Origin: JAPPHA01 sp965220985
GTDB taxonomy: Bacteria > Pseudomonadota > Alphaproteobacteria > Rhodobacterales > Rhodobacteraceae
NCBI GenBank assembly: GCA_965220985.1
Contig: OZ244854.1
Location: forward strand, 1,426,001 to 1,490,000
Reading direction: 5' to 3'
DNA length: 64,000 bases
Both the position numbers and the translations under genes were made by a program. The notes below the pieces were generated by a model that searched no databases, was not told where the DNA came from, and was given only the letters and a program-made list of their open reading frames with translations. How positions within the stretch are numbered: position 1 is the first letter of the stretch; every line of letters begins with the position of its first letter. Positions 8,984-17,300 of the stretch are shown piece by piece.

Positions 8984-9067
8984 ATTGCGGTTGCGCAACA
9001 GTGCCTTCGCCAATGTCCGAGGCGTCGCTCCCGCAAGATCGCGGGCGGGGTCAAGCATTGGTTTCAT
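8873..9067 (-). CDS. Small IS-encoded antisense protein (64 aa), unknown
   Basis: A 64-codon frame opening MKPMLDPARDLAGATP on the minus strand of the IS, with GGAGG six bases before its ATG. Its 3' end overlaps the transposase 3' end (8873-8983) tail to tail. A degenerate IS copy at 28467-28556 keeps the ribosome site and the first 29 codons: PML, PARDLAGATP, TLA and ALLRNR are shared, with several differences at silent third positions, as expected for protein-level constraint. The C-terminal part (VVRDEVPVEKPPTDKS) is overprinted on the transposase gene. From memory, similar short proteins are common beside IS1595-type transposases in Alphaproteobacteria. No function is known to me. Confidence 0.55.
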   Translation of the reverse strand: MKPMLDPARDLAGATPRTLAKALLRNRNLQPGTRRKTVVRDEVPVEKPPTDKSGSSVPHLHKGS

Positions 9068-9143
9068 TGCGTCCTCCTGCAGATCCGCTGAACTCGAACC
9101 ATTTCGCAAAGAGTTTCTTGTCGAATTCCGTGCCGGCGTCCAT
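9051..9143 (-). CDS. Possible 30-aa leader frame upstream of the small IS gene
   Basis: A 30-codon frame starting MDAGTEFDKKLFAKWFEF runs into the start of the 64-aa frame and overlaps it by 17 nt, so its translation could couple to the next. The degenerate copy at 28302-28557 keeps MDAGSEADKKLLAN before a stop. There is no strong ribosome site. It is weakly supported, mainly by this partial conservation. Confidence 0.3.
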   Translation of the reverse strand: MDAGTEFDKKLFAKWFEFSGSAGGRNETNA

Positions 9144-9226
9144 CGCAAACGCGGCAGGAAAGCCTAATATACATGTATTGTTCACGCAATACCGGCTACC
9201 TATGTCAAGCTATCTGTGTAATCCCC

Positions 9227-9234
9227 AAAAGTTT
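9227..9234 (+). repeat. Target site duplication, right copy
   Basis: AAAAGTTT directly follows the CCCC end of the IS, matching 7925-7932 exactly. The AbiJ frame resumes with the next codon, GTG at 9235. Confidence 0.93.
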
Positions 9235-9714
9235 GTGGAGAGATGCAACGAAGTACTGGAACAGGAGAAGGCATGTTTCCGGTTCGTCGCGAATCAGATT
9301 GCGCCGATTACCAATGCGGAGGAGAAGGCGGAGTTGGAAAAGGCGGCGGCCACGGACGAGGCCGGGGACCACATACATCAGGCAGTCGCGCTGTATAGAG
9401 ACAGGTCAAGCCCAGATTACCGCAATTCGGTCAAAGAGAGCATCTCTGCAGTGGAAGCTACTTACCGCATGCTGACTGGAAAAGGGCACAAGGACATCGG
9501 AACTGCAATCGCCGCGATGGAGAAAAAGGGAATTGAACTTCCCAAGTCACTCCAGAACGGGTTTTCGGCAATTTACGGATGGACCAACGGGAAGGATGGC
9601 ATTCGACACCCGTTATTGGAGGGTGCCCGTATCGTAACCGAAGCGGAGGCGCGACTCATGCTGGTAATGTGCTCGGCCTACGTGAATTATCTTTTGAGCC
9701 TACGGGGGAAATGA

Positions 9715-10021
9715 GCACAGGGCTGATCGGGGAGGGACATCAACGGTCAATCATTGATTCGGCGGCCGCTGTAGGCCAAAGGACTCTGGATGGCGTGAGC
9801 TTTGACATGGTGCCCAAAAGTTTCGTGATTGCCAATTACGATATGCTTGAACGCGATGCCGGCGATGTCCAAATCGCAAGTCTCTGGCACCACAACCGCG
9901 GTCATGGTATCTTTCGATTGGGCACTCGAAACCTTGACAGCCATTGTCACACGAATTGGCGCTGTCAATCTCAAGCCCTTTTGGTGCCAACGAAATTTTC
10001 AACAGATAGGAGACGCAAGCC
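9715..10021. promoter_or_regulatory. Upstream region of iorAB with an inverted repeat
   Basis: These 307 bp hold no convincing gene. The notable element is an exact inverted repeat TTGACAGC (9934-9941) and GCTGTCAA (9961-9968), centres 27 bp apart, ending about 53 bp before the iorA start. Its left arm contains TTGACA, a possible -35 box. AGGAG at 10011-10015 is the ribosome site of iorA. Operator function is inference. Confidence 0.35.
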
Positions 10022-10483
10022 ATGAGAACGCTCAAGCTGAACGGCAAGGAGGTCAGCGTGGAGGCTGCCGATGGCACGCCGCTCCTCTGGGTGATCCGCG
10101 ACGAACTCAAGATGACCGGCACGAAATTCGGTTGTGGGGTGGCCGCATGCGGGGCTTGCACCGTGCACCTGGACGGCGAGCCGGTGCGTTCGTGCGTGAC
10201 CTTCATCGAGGATGTCGAAGGGTCCGAGGTGACGACCATTGAAGCCGTTTCGGAAGAAGCGGTTGGCGCCGCCGTGCAGCAGGCATGGGCAGAGCTCGAC
10301 GTGGTGCAATGCGGCTATTGCCAGTCCGGACAGATCATGTCGGCCATAGGGCTCCTGAAAGAGACGCCCAAGCCGACTGTCGAAGACATCGACGACTACA
10401 TGTACGGCAATGTGTGCCGCTGTGGCACCTATCAACGCATTCGCAGCGCCGTGCAGCGCGCGTCTGACATTTTGGAGGGTTGA
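10022..10483 (+). CDS. iorA: Aldehyde/isoquinoline oxidoreductase, 2Fe-2S small subunit
   Basis: A 153-aa two-cluster iron-sulfur subunit of the xanthine-oxidase family, IorA type. The N-terminal plant ferredoxin-like cluster uses Cys38, Cys43, Cys46 and Cys58 (CGVAACGAC). The C-terminal helical cluster uses Cys97, Cys100, Cys132 and Cys134 (CGYCQSGQ and CRCGTY). It passes electrons out of the molybdenum subunit encoded 3 nt downstream. No FAD subunit gene is present, matching two-subunit Ior-type enzymes that give electrons to a cytochrome or other acceptor. The substrate may be an N-heterocycle or an aldehyde. Confidence 0.93.
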   Translation: MRTLKLNGKEVSVEAADGTPLLWVIRDELKMTGTKFGCGVAACGACTVHLDGEPVRSCVTFIEDVEGSEVTTIEAVSEEAVGAAVQQAWAELDVVQCGYCQSGQIMSAIGLLKETPKPTVEDIDDYMYGNVCRCGTYQRIRSAVQRASDILEG

Positions 10484-10486
10484 GCC

Positions 10487-12655
10487 ATGAATACGCTTAC
10501 GACAACACGTCGCGGTTTCCTGAAAACCGCCGGAGCAGGCGCTGCGGTCATGGTGCTGGGTTTTCGCCCCAACGGGGCGCTTGCCGCCGGTGAAGACGCC
10601 ATGCTGAATCCGTTTGTCAAAATCGGAACCGATGGTCGTGTCACCGCGATCGTCAAGCATTTCGAAATGGGCCAAGGGCCAGCCACCGGCCTGGCCACGC
10701 TCGTTGCTGAAGAGCTCGGCGTGTCCATGGATCAGATCGACGCAGAATTCGCTCCTTCCAATCCACAAGTGTACAACAACCTTTTCTTCGGCTCGTTCCA
10801 GGGGACCGGAGGGTCAACTGCCCTTGCCAACTCCTTCATGCAGTATCGTCAGGCCGGTGCGGCTGCGCGCGAGATGCTGATCGGGGCTGCAGCCAAGGAA
10901 TGGGGTCTCGATGCCGCATCGCTCAGCATTAAGGATGGCATGATCTCGGGCGGCGGCCACTCGGCGGACCTTGGTGAATTCGTGACGGCAGCGGCCTCGA
11001 TGGAGGCCCCGGCAGAGCCTGCCTTGAAGGACCCCTCCGAGTGGACCTTGATCGGCAACGAGAACATCACCCGGGTTGACGGGACGAGCAAACTCGATGG
11101 TTCTGCCAGATTTGCCATGGACATGATGCTGCCGAACCAAATGGTTGTCGTCGTGATCCGCCCGCCTCGAATGGGCGCGCTGGTCAAGAGCTTCGATGCC
11201 AGCGGAGCCGAGGGCATGCCGGGCTTCATCCGTGCCGCGGTGCTGCCGACGAACGACAAGGTGGCGGTTTTTGCCGAACACACCTGGGCCGCGTTCCAGG
11301 CGCGCGATGAGGTAAGCGTGGAGTGGGACTTCACCAATGCTGAAAGCCGATCTTCCGAAGACATCAAGGCCGAAATGATGGCGGCATTTGAGGGGGATGC
11401 GGAATTCCAGCTTGTTGGAGACGCAGCGGGGACGAATGCGGCGATCGATGACGCGACGACAGTTCTCGAGCAGTCATTTTACTTCCCGCTTCTGGCCCAT
11501 GCACCGATGGAGCCGCTCACCTGCACCATCGAGCAGGACGAAAACGGAATTGTCACGCTGCACGACGGGTGCCAGATGCCCACGATGCCTCATGGCGGGA
11601 TCAACCAGATCCTGGGCACGCCCATGGAAAAGATTCGGATCAACACGGTCTTTGCCGGTGGCTCATTCGGGCGTCGGGCCAATCCGACCATGGATTACCA
11701 GTCCGAGTGCATACTGGCCTTCGCGGTGACCGACAGGACCCGCCCGGTCAAGCTGGTCTGGAGCCGCGAGGACGACATCACCGGCGGTTACTACCGCCCC
11801 GCCTTCGCGCACAAGGTGCGCGTGGGTCTGGATTCGGACGGCAATATCGTTGGATGGGACCACCGGGTTGCCGGCCAGTCGATCCTGAAGGGCACCTTCT
11901 ATGAGGACTTCGCGGTGGTCGATGGCGTCGATGGAACCTCCGTCGAGGGGGTCAATGACACGCATTACGCCATCCCAGGGTTCTCGGCCGGTTTGAACGA
12001 CGTGAAAAAAGCGACCTCGGTTCTTTGGTGGCGTTCGGTCGGGCATCCGCATACGGCCTACGCCATGGAAACGATGATGGACATGGCGGCTGAGGCGGCG
12101 GGGGTTGATCCGGTGGAATACCGCCTCCGCTATCTGCCGGGCGATGACAAGGACCAGCAGCGTCTTGCCGGTGTCTTGAAGCTCGCTGCAGAAAAGGCCG
12201 GTTGGGGCAAGCCCGCAAAGGGGCGGACCCAGGGCATCGCTGTCCACAAGTCGTTCAACAGCTATGTTGCCGAGGTGGTCGAAGTCAGCAACGAGTACGG
12301 CATTCAGGTCGAAAAGGTGACCTGCGCGGTCGATTGCGGCATTGCCGTGAATCCCTCAACGATCCGAGCCCAAATGGAAGGCGGCATCGGTTACGGGATC
12401 GGCCATGCGATCCTCGATGAGATCACGCTGGAGAACGGCGAGGTGCAACAATCGAACTTCCCTGACTATGAACCGCTGAGAATTGGCGGCATACGCGAGA
12501 TCGACGTGCACATCGTGCCCTCGACCGAGGCTCCGACCGGGGTTGGTGAGCCGGGCGTTCCGCCCGCTGCCGTGGCGCTGGCCAATGCGATTGCAAAAGC
12601 GACCGGCACGCGGGTGACGGAACACCCGATGCAAAATGCGGTCGATTTTGCGTGA
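10487..12655 (+). CDS. iorB: Molybdopterin-binding oxidoreductase large subunit, IorB type
   Basis: A 722-aa molybdenum-cofactor subunit. The N terminus is a Tat signal (TTRRGFLKTAG and a hydrophobic stretch ending at ALA), so the dimer is exported folded with its partner riding along. Family motifs include an N-terminal GQGPATGLATLVAEEL segment, a GGSFGRRA glycine loop, and a C-terminal GVGEPGVPP motif with the catalytic base Glu688. GGAGGG precedes the start. IorA and IorB together hydroxylate an N-heterocyclic or aldehyde substrate in the periplasm; the true substrate cannot be read from sequence. Cofactor maturation factors (XdhC or MocA type) are not encoded nearby. A strong hairpin follows the stop. 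Confidence 0.92.
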   Translation: MNTLTTTRRGFLKTAGAGAAVMVLGFRPNGALAAGEDAMLNPFVKIGTDGRVTAIVKHFEMGQGPATGLATLVAEELGVSMDQIDAEFAPSNPQVYNNLFFGSFQGTGGSTALANSFMQYRQAGAAAREMLIGAAAKEWGLDAASLSIKDGMISGGGHSADLGEFVTAAASMEAPAEPALKDPSEWTLIGNENITRVDGTSKLDGSARFAMDMMLPNQMVVVVIRPPRMGALVKSFDASGAEGMPGFIRAAVLPTNDKVAVFAEHTWAAFQARDEVSVEWDFTNAESRSSEDIKAEMMAAFEGDAEFQLVGDAAGTNAAIDDATTVLEQSFYFPLLAHAPMEPLTCTIEQDENGIVTLHDGCQMPTMPHGGINQILGTPMEKIRINTVFAGGSFGRRANPTMDYQSECILAFAVTDRTRPVKLVWSREDDITGGYYRPAFAHKVRVGLDSDGNIVGWDHRVAGQSILKGTFYEDFAVVDGVDGTSVEGVNDTHYAIPGFSAGLNDVKKATSVLWWRSVGHPHTAYAMETMMDMAAEAAGVDPVEYRLRYLPGDDKDQQRLAGVLKLAAEKAGWGKPAKGRTQGIAVHKSFNSYVAEVVEVSNEYGIQVEKVTCAVDCGIAVNPSTIRAQMEGGIGYGIGHAILDEITLENGEVQQSNFPDYEPLRIGGIREIDVHIVPSTEAPTGVGEPGVPPAAVALANAIAKATGTRVTEHPMQNAVDFA

Positions 12656-12678
12656 AGCGAGACTGCGGATAACCTATT

Positions 12679-12702
12679 GGCGCAGCCCTCATGGGCTGCG
12701 CC
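12679..12702 (+). terminator. Probable terminator after iorB
   Basis: A perfect 10-bp GC-rich stem, GGCGCAGCCC / GGGCTGCGCC, with loop TCAT begins 23 nt after the iorB stop and is followed by GACTTCTTCC. The T content downstream is modest. Confidence 0.65.
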
Positions 12703-13111
12703 GACTTCTTCCTGAATTTCGATTGCCGATTTAAGCGAAGTGAAACGGCGGTCAGGGCTGCGGGCTTTGGGCTCGTCAACAACGTCTCTGGCAAGACGCC
12801 CTGAGTCGTGGAGGCCGGATTTCCTCAAGTCAAAGCTGTCACCCTCGTTCCTGTAGAGTGAGCGCAACACTGGTCATGCGTTCGGCTTGCGTGAATGGTC
12901 TCATGAGCCTGTGCGGAAAACGGACATGGGGCAGGCAAGAACCGGAAACTCCACGCACAATCGCCGAGTGGGAGTCGCTGGTTTTGGCCCGATGATTTTG
13001 TCCGGTATGGCCTGAGCTACAGTCTTGAGGGCCGTGGAGTTTCACGTCTCAGCTGATCGACTCCGACCAATCGCTTGACAGAATCGCGCGACTTCTTGAA
13101 CACCCTCTGAA
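12703..13111. other. Intergenic region without a recognisable gene
   Basis: About 410 bp between the iorB terminator and the enolase-superfamily gene. No frame here looks coding on either strand. A TTGACA at 13075-13080 is a possible -35 box for the downstream gene. Otherwise I see nothing. Confidence 0.4.
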
Positions 13112-14233
13112 ATGGACACCATGAAAATCACGGGCGTCAGCGTCTACCGGACAGCCCTGCCTTATGTCGGGGGTTCGTACGGATGGGGCCGGGGCAACAG
13201 CATCGAAATCGCTCACTCCAGCGTCGTTGTGATCCGCACCGATGCCGGTCTCGAGGGATGTGGCGAGTTCTGCCCCTGTGGCGAGAACTACATGGAGGCG
13301 CACTCCCATGGCGTCGAAGCCGCAGCCAGACTTCTCGCGCCCGCATTGCTCGGAGAGGATCCTCGACAGGTCGGTCGTATCGAGCAACTCATGGATCACG
13401 TCATTCGTGGTCACGGTTATGCGAAAGCACCCTTCGATGCGGCCTGCTGGGACATACTTGGCCAGGCGACAGGACAGCCGGTCTGGATGCTGCTGGGAGG
13501 CAAGCTGACCGACAGGGCGCCGATGTACCGGGTGGCGCCACAGAAGTCCCTTGAAGAAACCGCAAAAGAACTCTCGCAGCACCGCGACGCCGGATATCGG
13601 CAGTTCCAGATCAAGGTCGGTTCGGACTGGGCCCGCGACATCGAGCGAATCCGCTTCACCCTTCCGTTGCTGAAAGAAGGCGAGAACGCGTTCGCTGATG
13701 CAAACCAGGGTTGGAACGTGCATGAGGCCGTTCGTGTTGCACGCGCCACGCGGGATCTTGACTACATACTGGAACAGCCGTGTCGAACCTTCGACGAGTG
13801 TCGGCAGGTTCGTGCACAGACAGATCTGCCAATGAAGCTCGACGAGTGCATCACCGGGCCGGAATCAGTGCAAAAGGTCATCGCCGATCGCGGCGCCGAA
13901 ATCGTCTGCATCAAGATTTCCAAGCAGGGCGGCCTGAGCAAGGCGCGCCGCGTGCGCGATCTGCTTGTCGACCACCGGATTCCGATGACGGTCGAGGACA
14001 CCTGGGGTGGCGAAATCGTGACGGCGACCCTGTCACATCTTGCTGCATCGACGCCCCCCGAGTTTCTCATCAACACGACCGATCTGCACAACTACAACAC
14101 TCGTTCGACGGGGAAGCCGGGTCCCGCCACGGCGGGTGGGAAGCTCTTTGCGAGCGATGCCGCCGGCCTTGGCGTGACGCCGGATTACGAGAGCCTTGGC
14201 GATCCGGTCTATCGGCTTGGAGACTGCGATTGA
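13112..14233 (+). CDS. Mandelate racemase/muconate lactonizing family enzyme
   Basis: A 373-aa enolase-superfamily protein. The N-terminal capping domain (about 1-125) precedes the barrel. Metal ligands appear as Asp196 (FADANQGW), Glu221 (LEQPC) and Asp244 (KLDE). Catalytic lysines are Lys168 in FQIKVG, with Gln where many members have a first Lys, and Lys268 in IKISKQGG. The Q-x-K pattern, HGYAKAPFDAACWD and the C-terminal EDTWGGEI resemble hydroxyproline-betaine 2-epimerases and cis-hydroxyproline dehydratases. The start could also be the ATG at 13121. It stands alone, with no proline-betaine genes nearby, so the substrate stays open. Confidence 0.82.
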   Translation: MDTMKITGVSVYRTALPYVGGSYGWGRGNSIEIAHSSVVVIRTDAGLEGCGEFCPCGENYMEAHSHGVEAAARLLAPALLGEDPRQVGRIEQLMDHVIRGHGYAKAPFDAACWDILGQATGQPVWMLLGGKLTDRAPMYRVAPQKSLEETAKELSQHRDAGYRQFQIKVGSDWARDIERIRFTLPLLKEGENAFADANQGWNVHEAVRVARATRDLDYILEQPCRTFDECRQVRAQTDLPMKLDECITGPESVQKVIADRGAEIVCIKISKQGGLSKARRVRDLLVDHRIPMTVEDTWGGEIVTATLSHLAASTPPEFLINTTDLHNYNTRSTGKPGPATAGGKLFASDAAGLGVTPDYESLGDPVYRLGDCD

Positions 14234-14357
14234 ACTTGGCAGGTTCGGTCGTGGTTTCGCCCGTCCACAGCATGCCATCGAGCGACGATCAACTCATGTT
14301 GGCCGTATGCCTCCAAGCCGAAATGTCCGGCAAAACAGGTTGGGCCCGGCCTGGGTG

Positions 14358-17300
14358 TCAGAGCTTGTAGATCAATTCGGGAAGAACCACTCGCCATTGC
14401 TCACGGCGAATTCTGTCGCTGAATTCTTCCCGGGAATCCTTTCGAAAACGAGTGGTGACAGCATGAATCCGGCCTGCAGTGAGAACGGCCTTTGGGGGCG
14501 GCTTGAACTTCTGTGCGACGCGTCCGATCGGACGGCCGTTCCGGTCGACGATCAACATTTGTCCGTTGCGGGTTTCCAAGGAGACTTCGTCACCTGCCAC
14601 GACCTCGTCAGTTGCCCGAAGCCTGCGTTCTCCGTCGAAGGTTCGACCCACGTAGTCCAGATCAACATCGGCGGGTCCGAGCGTGAGGTGGATGTTTCTG
14701 CAACTCTCCAGATCGAGATTGCTTCCATCCGGAACCCGGCGAAGAACGGCAGGCCCCTCCAGCTTGTCGAGGAACGGATGGCGATCTGACATCGAGATCA
14801 TGGCCAGCGACCGGCGGGCGCGTGTCATCGCGACATAGTAAAGCCGCCGGTCTTCGTCCCTGTCTTCGCGGTGAAAACCTTCGTCCCAACCGCCGTCGAG
14901 AATGACGACATCGTCGAACTCAAGCCCTTTTGCCTTGTGCGCTGACAAAAGGAGTAGGCCGGTCTGACGTTCGCGGGCATCGCGACTCCATTCAGCAAAC
15001 CATTCGATCGCTTCATACTTGGGAATGGCATGGTTCCCGATTTCGAGTGCGAGGTCGTCGAGGCCTTCTCTCAAGAGTGTCCACCATGGACCGGTCGGTT
15101 GATCATTCAGCCACTCGGCGATGTCGGCGGCTCGAACAGAAGTGTCAGTTTCACTCCTGATCCAGTCGACCAGCGCTTGGGTTTCGACCAGACGCCACAC
15201 GTTCGGATGATCGTCGGATCCGATCTGGATCGGGATGTCATGCGCCTCGCAGTAGCTTCTGACGGGATCGAGAAAACGCCAGTTGCGGGCGATCACCGCC
15301 GCGTTACTCCAGCTCCATTCTGGCACCAGTGCCGAAATGCGCTGCAGTTCGGCGATCGCCTGGGCGGCTTGCATCTTTTCGTCTTTCGACACGCGGAGAA
15401 TCTGCACGCGCCCGCGCCCGGCCTGGTCGAGCCGCTCGAGTTCGCCCCCCGGCGGCTCCTCCTGACGGTTCTCGTTAATGACGATTTCGTTGTCGGTCTT
15501 CATGCGATGCGACGCTGGGTCGATGAGCATGTTCGCTGCAGCAATGATGTTTGCGCTCGATCGGTAATTCTCGGTCAAAAAGACAGGTCGTGCGCGATAG
15601 TCCTTCTCGAACTGTCGAATGTACCGGACGGACGTCCCCCTGAACGAATAGATGTTCTGGTCGTCGTCACCGACGGCGAAGAGGCTCAGTCGACTGCCTT
15701 CGTCTTCAAGGGACCGACCCGCGATAGCCGAGATCAGCTTGTATTCGAGTGGCCCGATGTCCTGGTATTCGTCGACCAGAATCCAGCGAAATCCCTCGAT
15801 CAGGGTGTCGCGGAGGGCCTCTGCTTCGCCCTTGGCGAGATCGTCGGCTTCGAAGAGAGTCACGGCGCGTCGCAGTATCTCGTCGAAATCATCGTTCGAG
15901 ACGTCTCCGGATTGCCTTGCAAAACATGCCCCGACCAGGCGCATGGCCATTCCGTGGCAGGTGGAAACGGTCACACCGCGGGCGTCGTCACCGATAAGTG
16001 CAAAGAGACGCTGTCGGATCTCAGTTGCGGCGTGGCGGTTGTAGACCAGGGCCAGAATGGATTGCGGATTCTGTCGTCGGACCCGGATCAGAAAAGCTAT
16101 GCGATGAACGAGCACCCGCGTCTTGCCCGAACCGGGCCCCGCAAGCACCAAAACGTTCGTTCGTTCGCGGTCGTCGGCGACAATGTCGGCTTGACGTCGA
16201 TTACCCAGTGACTCCACGATCTCTTGCCAGGATTCAGGCGTCGTCTGACGGCGAAGCTGAGCAGCACTGTCTGGAAGCCACGCCTCGACAAAAGGCTGCT
16301 GATCGAGGGTGAAGTAGTCGGCCATCAGCTTGCGGGCATGGCGCATGTCAGCGATCCCTGCCTCCGCATAGGCCGCCATGATGTGAGTCTGCAGCGTTTG
16401 ACCTTCGTAATGAATGGAGAGCGGAGTAAAATCTTTCGCCGTATATTGGGAATGACCGGGGCGAAGGCGAACGGTGATGGCGGGGCGGAAGATCGTCAGG
16501 CCGGCGCCAAGCGTGACCACACTCTGTTCGTGAAGCCAAAGCAAGGCGTGGTCGAGCAGCGCAGACCACTCGGTCTGGGTGCGGGTTGCGAGTTCGATGT
16601 CGTTGCGGAGCGCGGAAATCAGCGCCCCAAGCGTGGTTGCGACCTGGATGTCCTTGCCCCGCGCCCCGGATGGTGCGGTTGCCGTGAGCGAGTCGAGGAT
16701 GATAGCTGCCGCCTTGCGGCGTAACTCCGATATTTTGACCAGGGAGTCCCACTCGCGTTGCAATCGAATCGATAGACGCTCCCGATCAATCCGCCGAACC
16801 CTGAGGCTTCCCTTGCCCTCGCTGTCGTTTCGCCCATCACGTGCGATCCCGCGAATGAGCTTTTCGACGATGTCGGGCCGAACGGTCCGATGACCTCGAT
16901 CGTGAAGTCGCTGCGAGGCGATCCGAAGATTCAGAACCGATGCCTCGTTTCGAGCAAGATCGGGTGCGAGTTCCTGAAGCAGGTCGAGGAGATCGTCTTC
17001 AAGCCCCGCGATGTTCTGCAGTCGTTTATTGGACGAGTCCTCGACACGAAGGTGGACATAGATCGTGATTGCGGTGTCGTTCGAGGCGATTCCGAGCGCT
17101 TCAAGAAGGCTCAGCGCGTTTCGCAGTTCGCTGAGATTCAGGCGGGTCTCTCCGCAAAGGTCGTCGGTGGAAATTCCGCGATCGGGAGGCGAGTTGAGCA
17201 GGCTGCGGACAAGGCGAAGCAGCATCGCCCGCGAGTAGTCCGAAATCTTCGCCTTCTGGATCCGCTCCTGCGCTTCTTCAAAGGTTCGTATTCGCAAGGA

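Larger units (their letters stand above)
7933..9226 (+). mobile_element. IS1595-family insertion sequence, complete, 1294 bp
   Basis: The terminal inverted repeats are 27 bp (7933-7959 and 9200-9226, 25 of 27 matching when one is complemented), both starting GGGG. They are flanked by the direct repeat AAAAGTTT. The element carries one transposase gene on the plus strand and one or two small Shine-Dalgarno-led open frames on the minus strand whose 3' end overlaps the transposase gene. It interrupts an AbiJ-type gene. Its right-end sequence, including the small frame, recurs in degenerate form and inverted at 28302-28557. The intact ends and intact transposase suggest a recent, possibly still mobile, insertion. 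Confidence 0.93.
7567..9714 (+). pseudogene. AbiJ-type abortive infection gene split by an IS1595 element
   Basis: The left part (7567-7932, 122 codons) opens with MRFSERHRFR and LRNRVWNVLWELFF, the start of the AbiJ N-terminal domain 4 type. The right part (9235-9714, 159 codons) carries the AbiJ core: RFVANQIAPIT, DYRNSVKESISAVEATYRMLTGK, FSAIYGWTNGKDGIRHPLLE and LVMCSAYVNYL. Removing the IS and one copy of the duplicated AAAAGTTT joins EKF directly to VERCNEVLEQ in one frame, giving a 281-aa protein of normal length with no other lesion. As it stands the left half reads a few residues into the IS and stops at 7957-7959. AbiJ proteins are HEPN-type phage-defence factors. The gene is presumed inactive, but precise excision would restore it. 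Confidence 0.88.

Noticed and set aside
7938..9221. IS ends placed at TTACACAG
   Set aside because: Extending outward shows four more matching G bases at each end and then a perfect 8-bp direct repeat, so the true ends are 7933 and 9226.
15030..16211. A 393-codon plus-strand frame
   Set aside because: Antisense to the UvrD domain of the fusion protein; no independent support.
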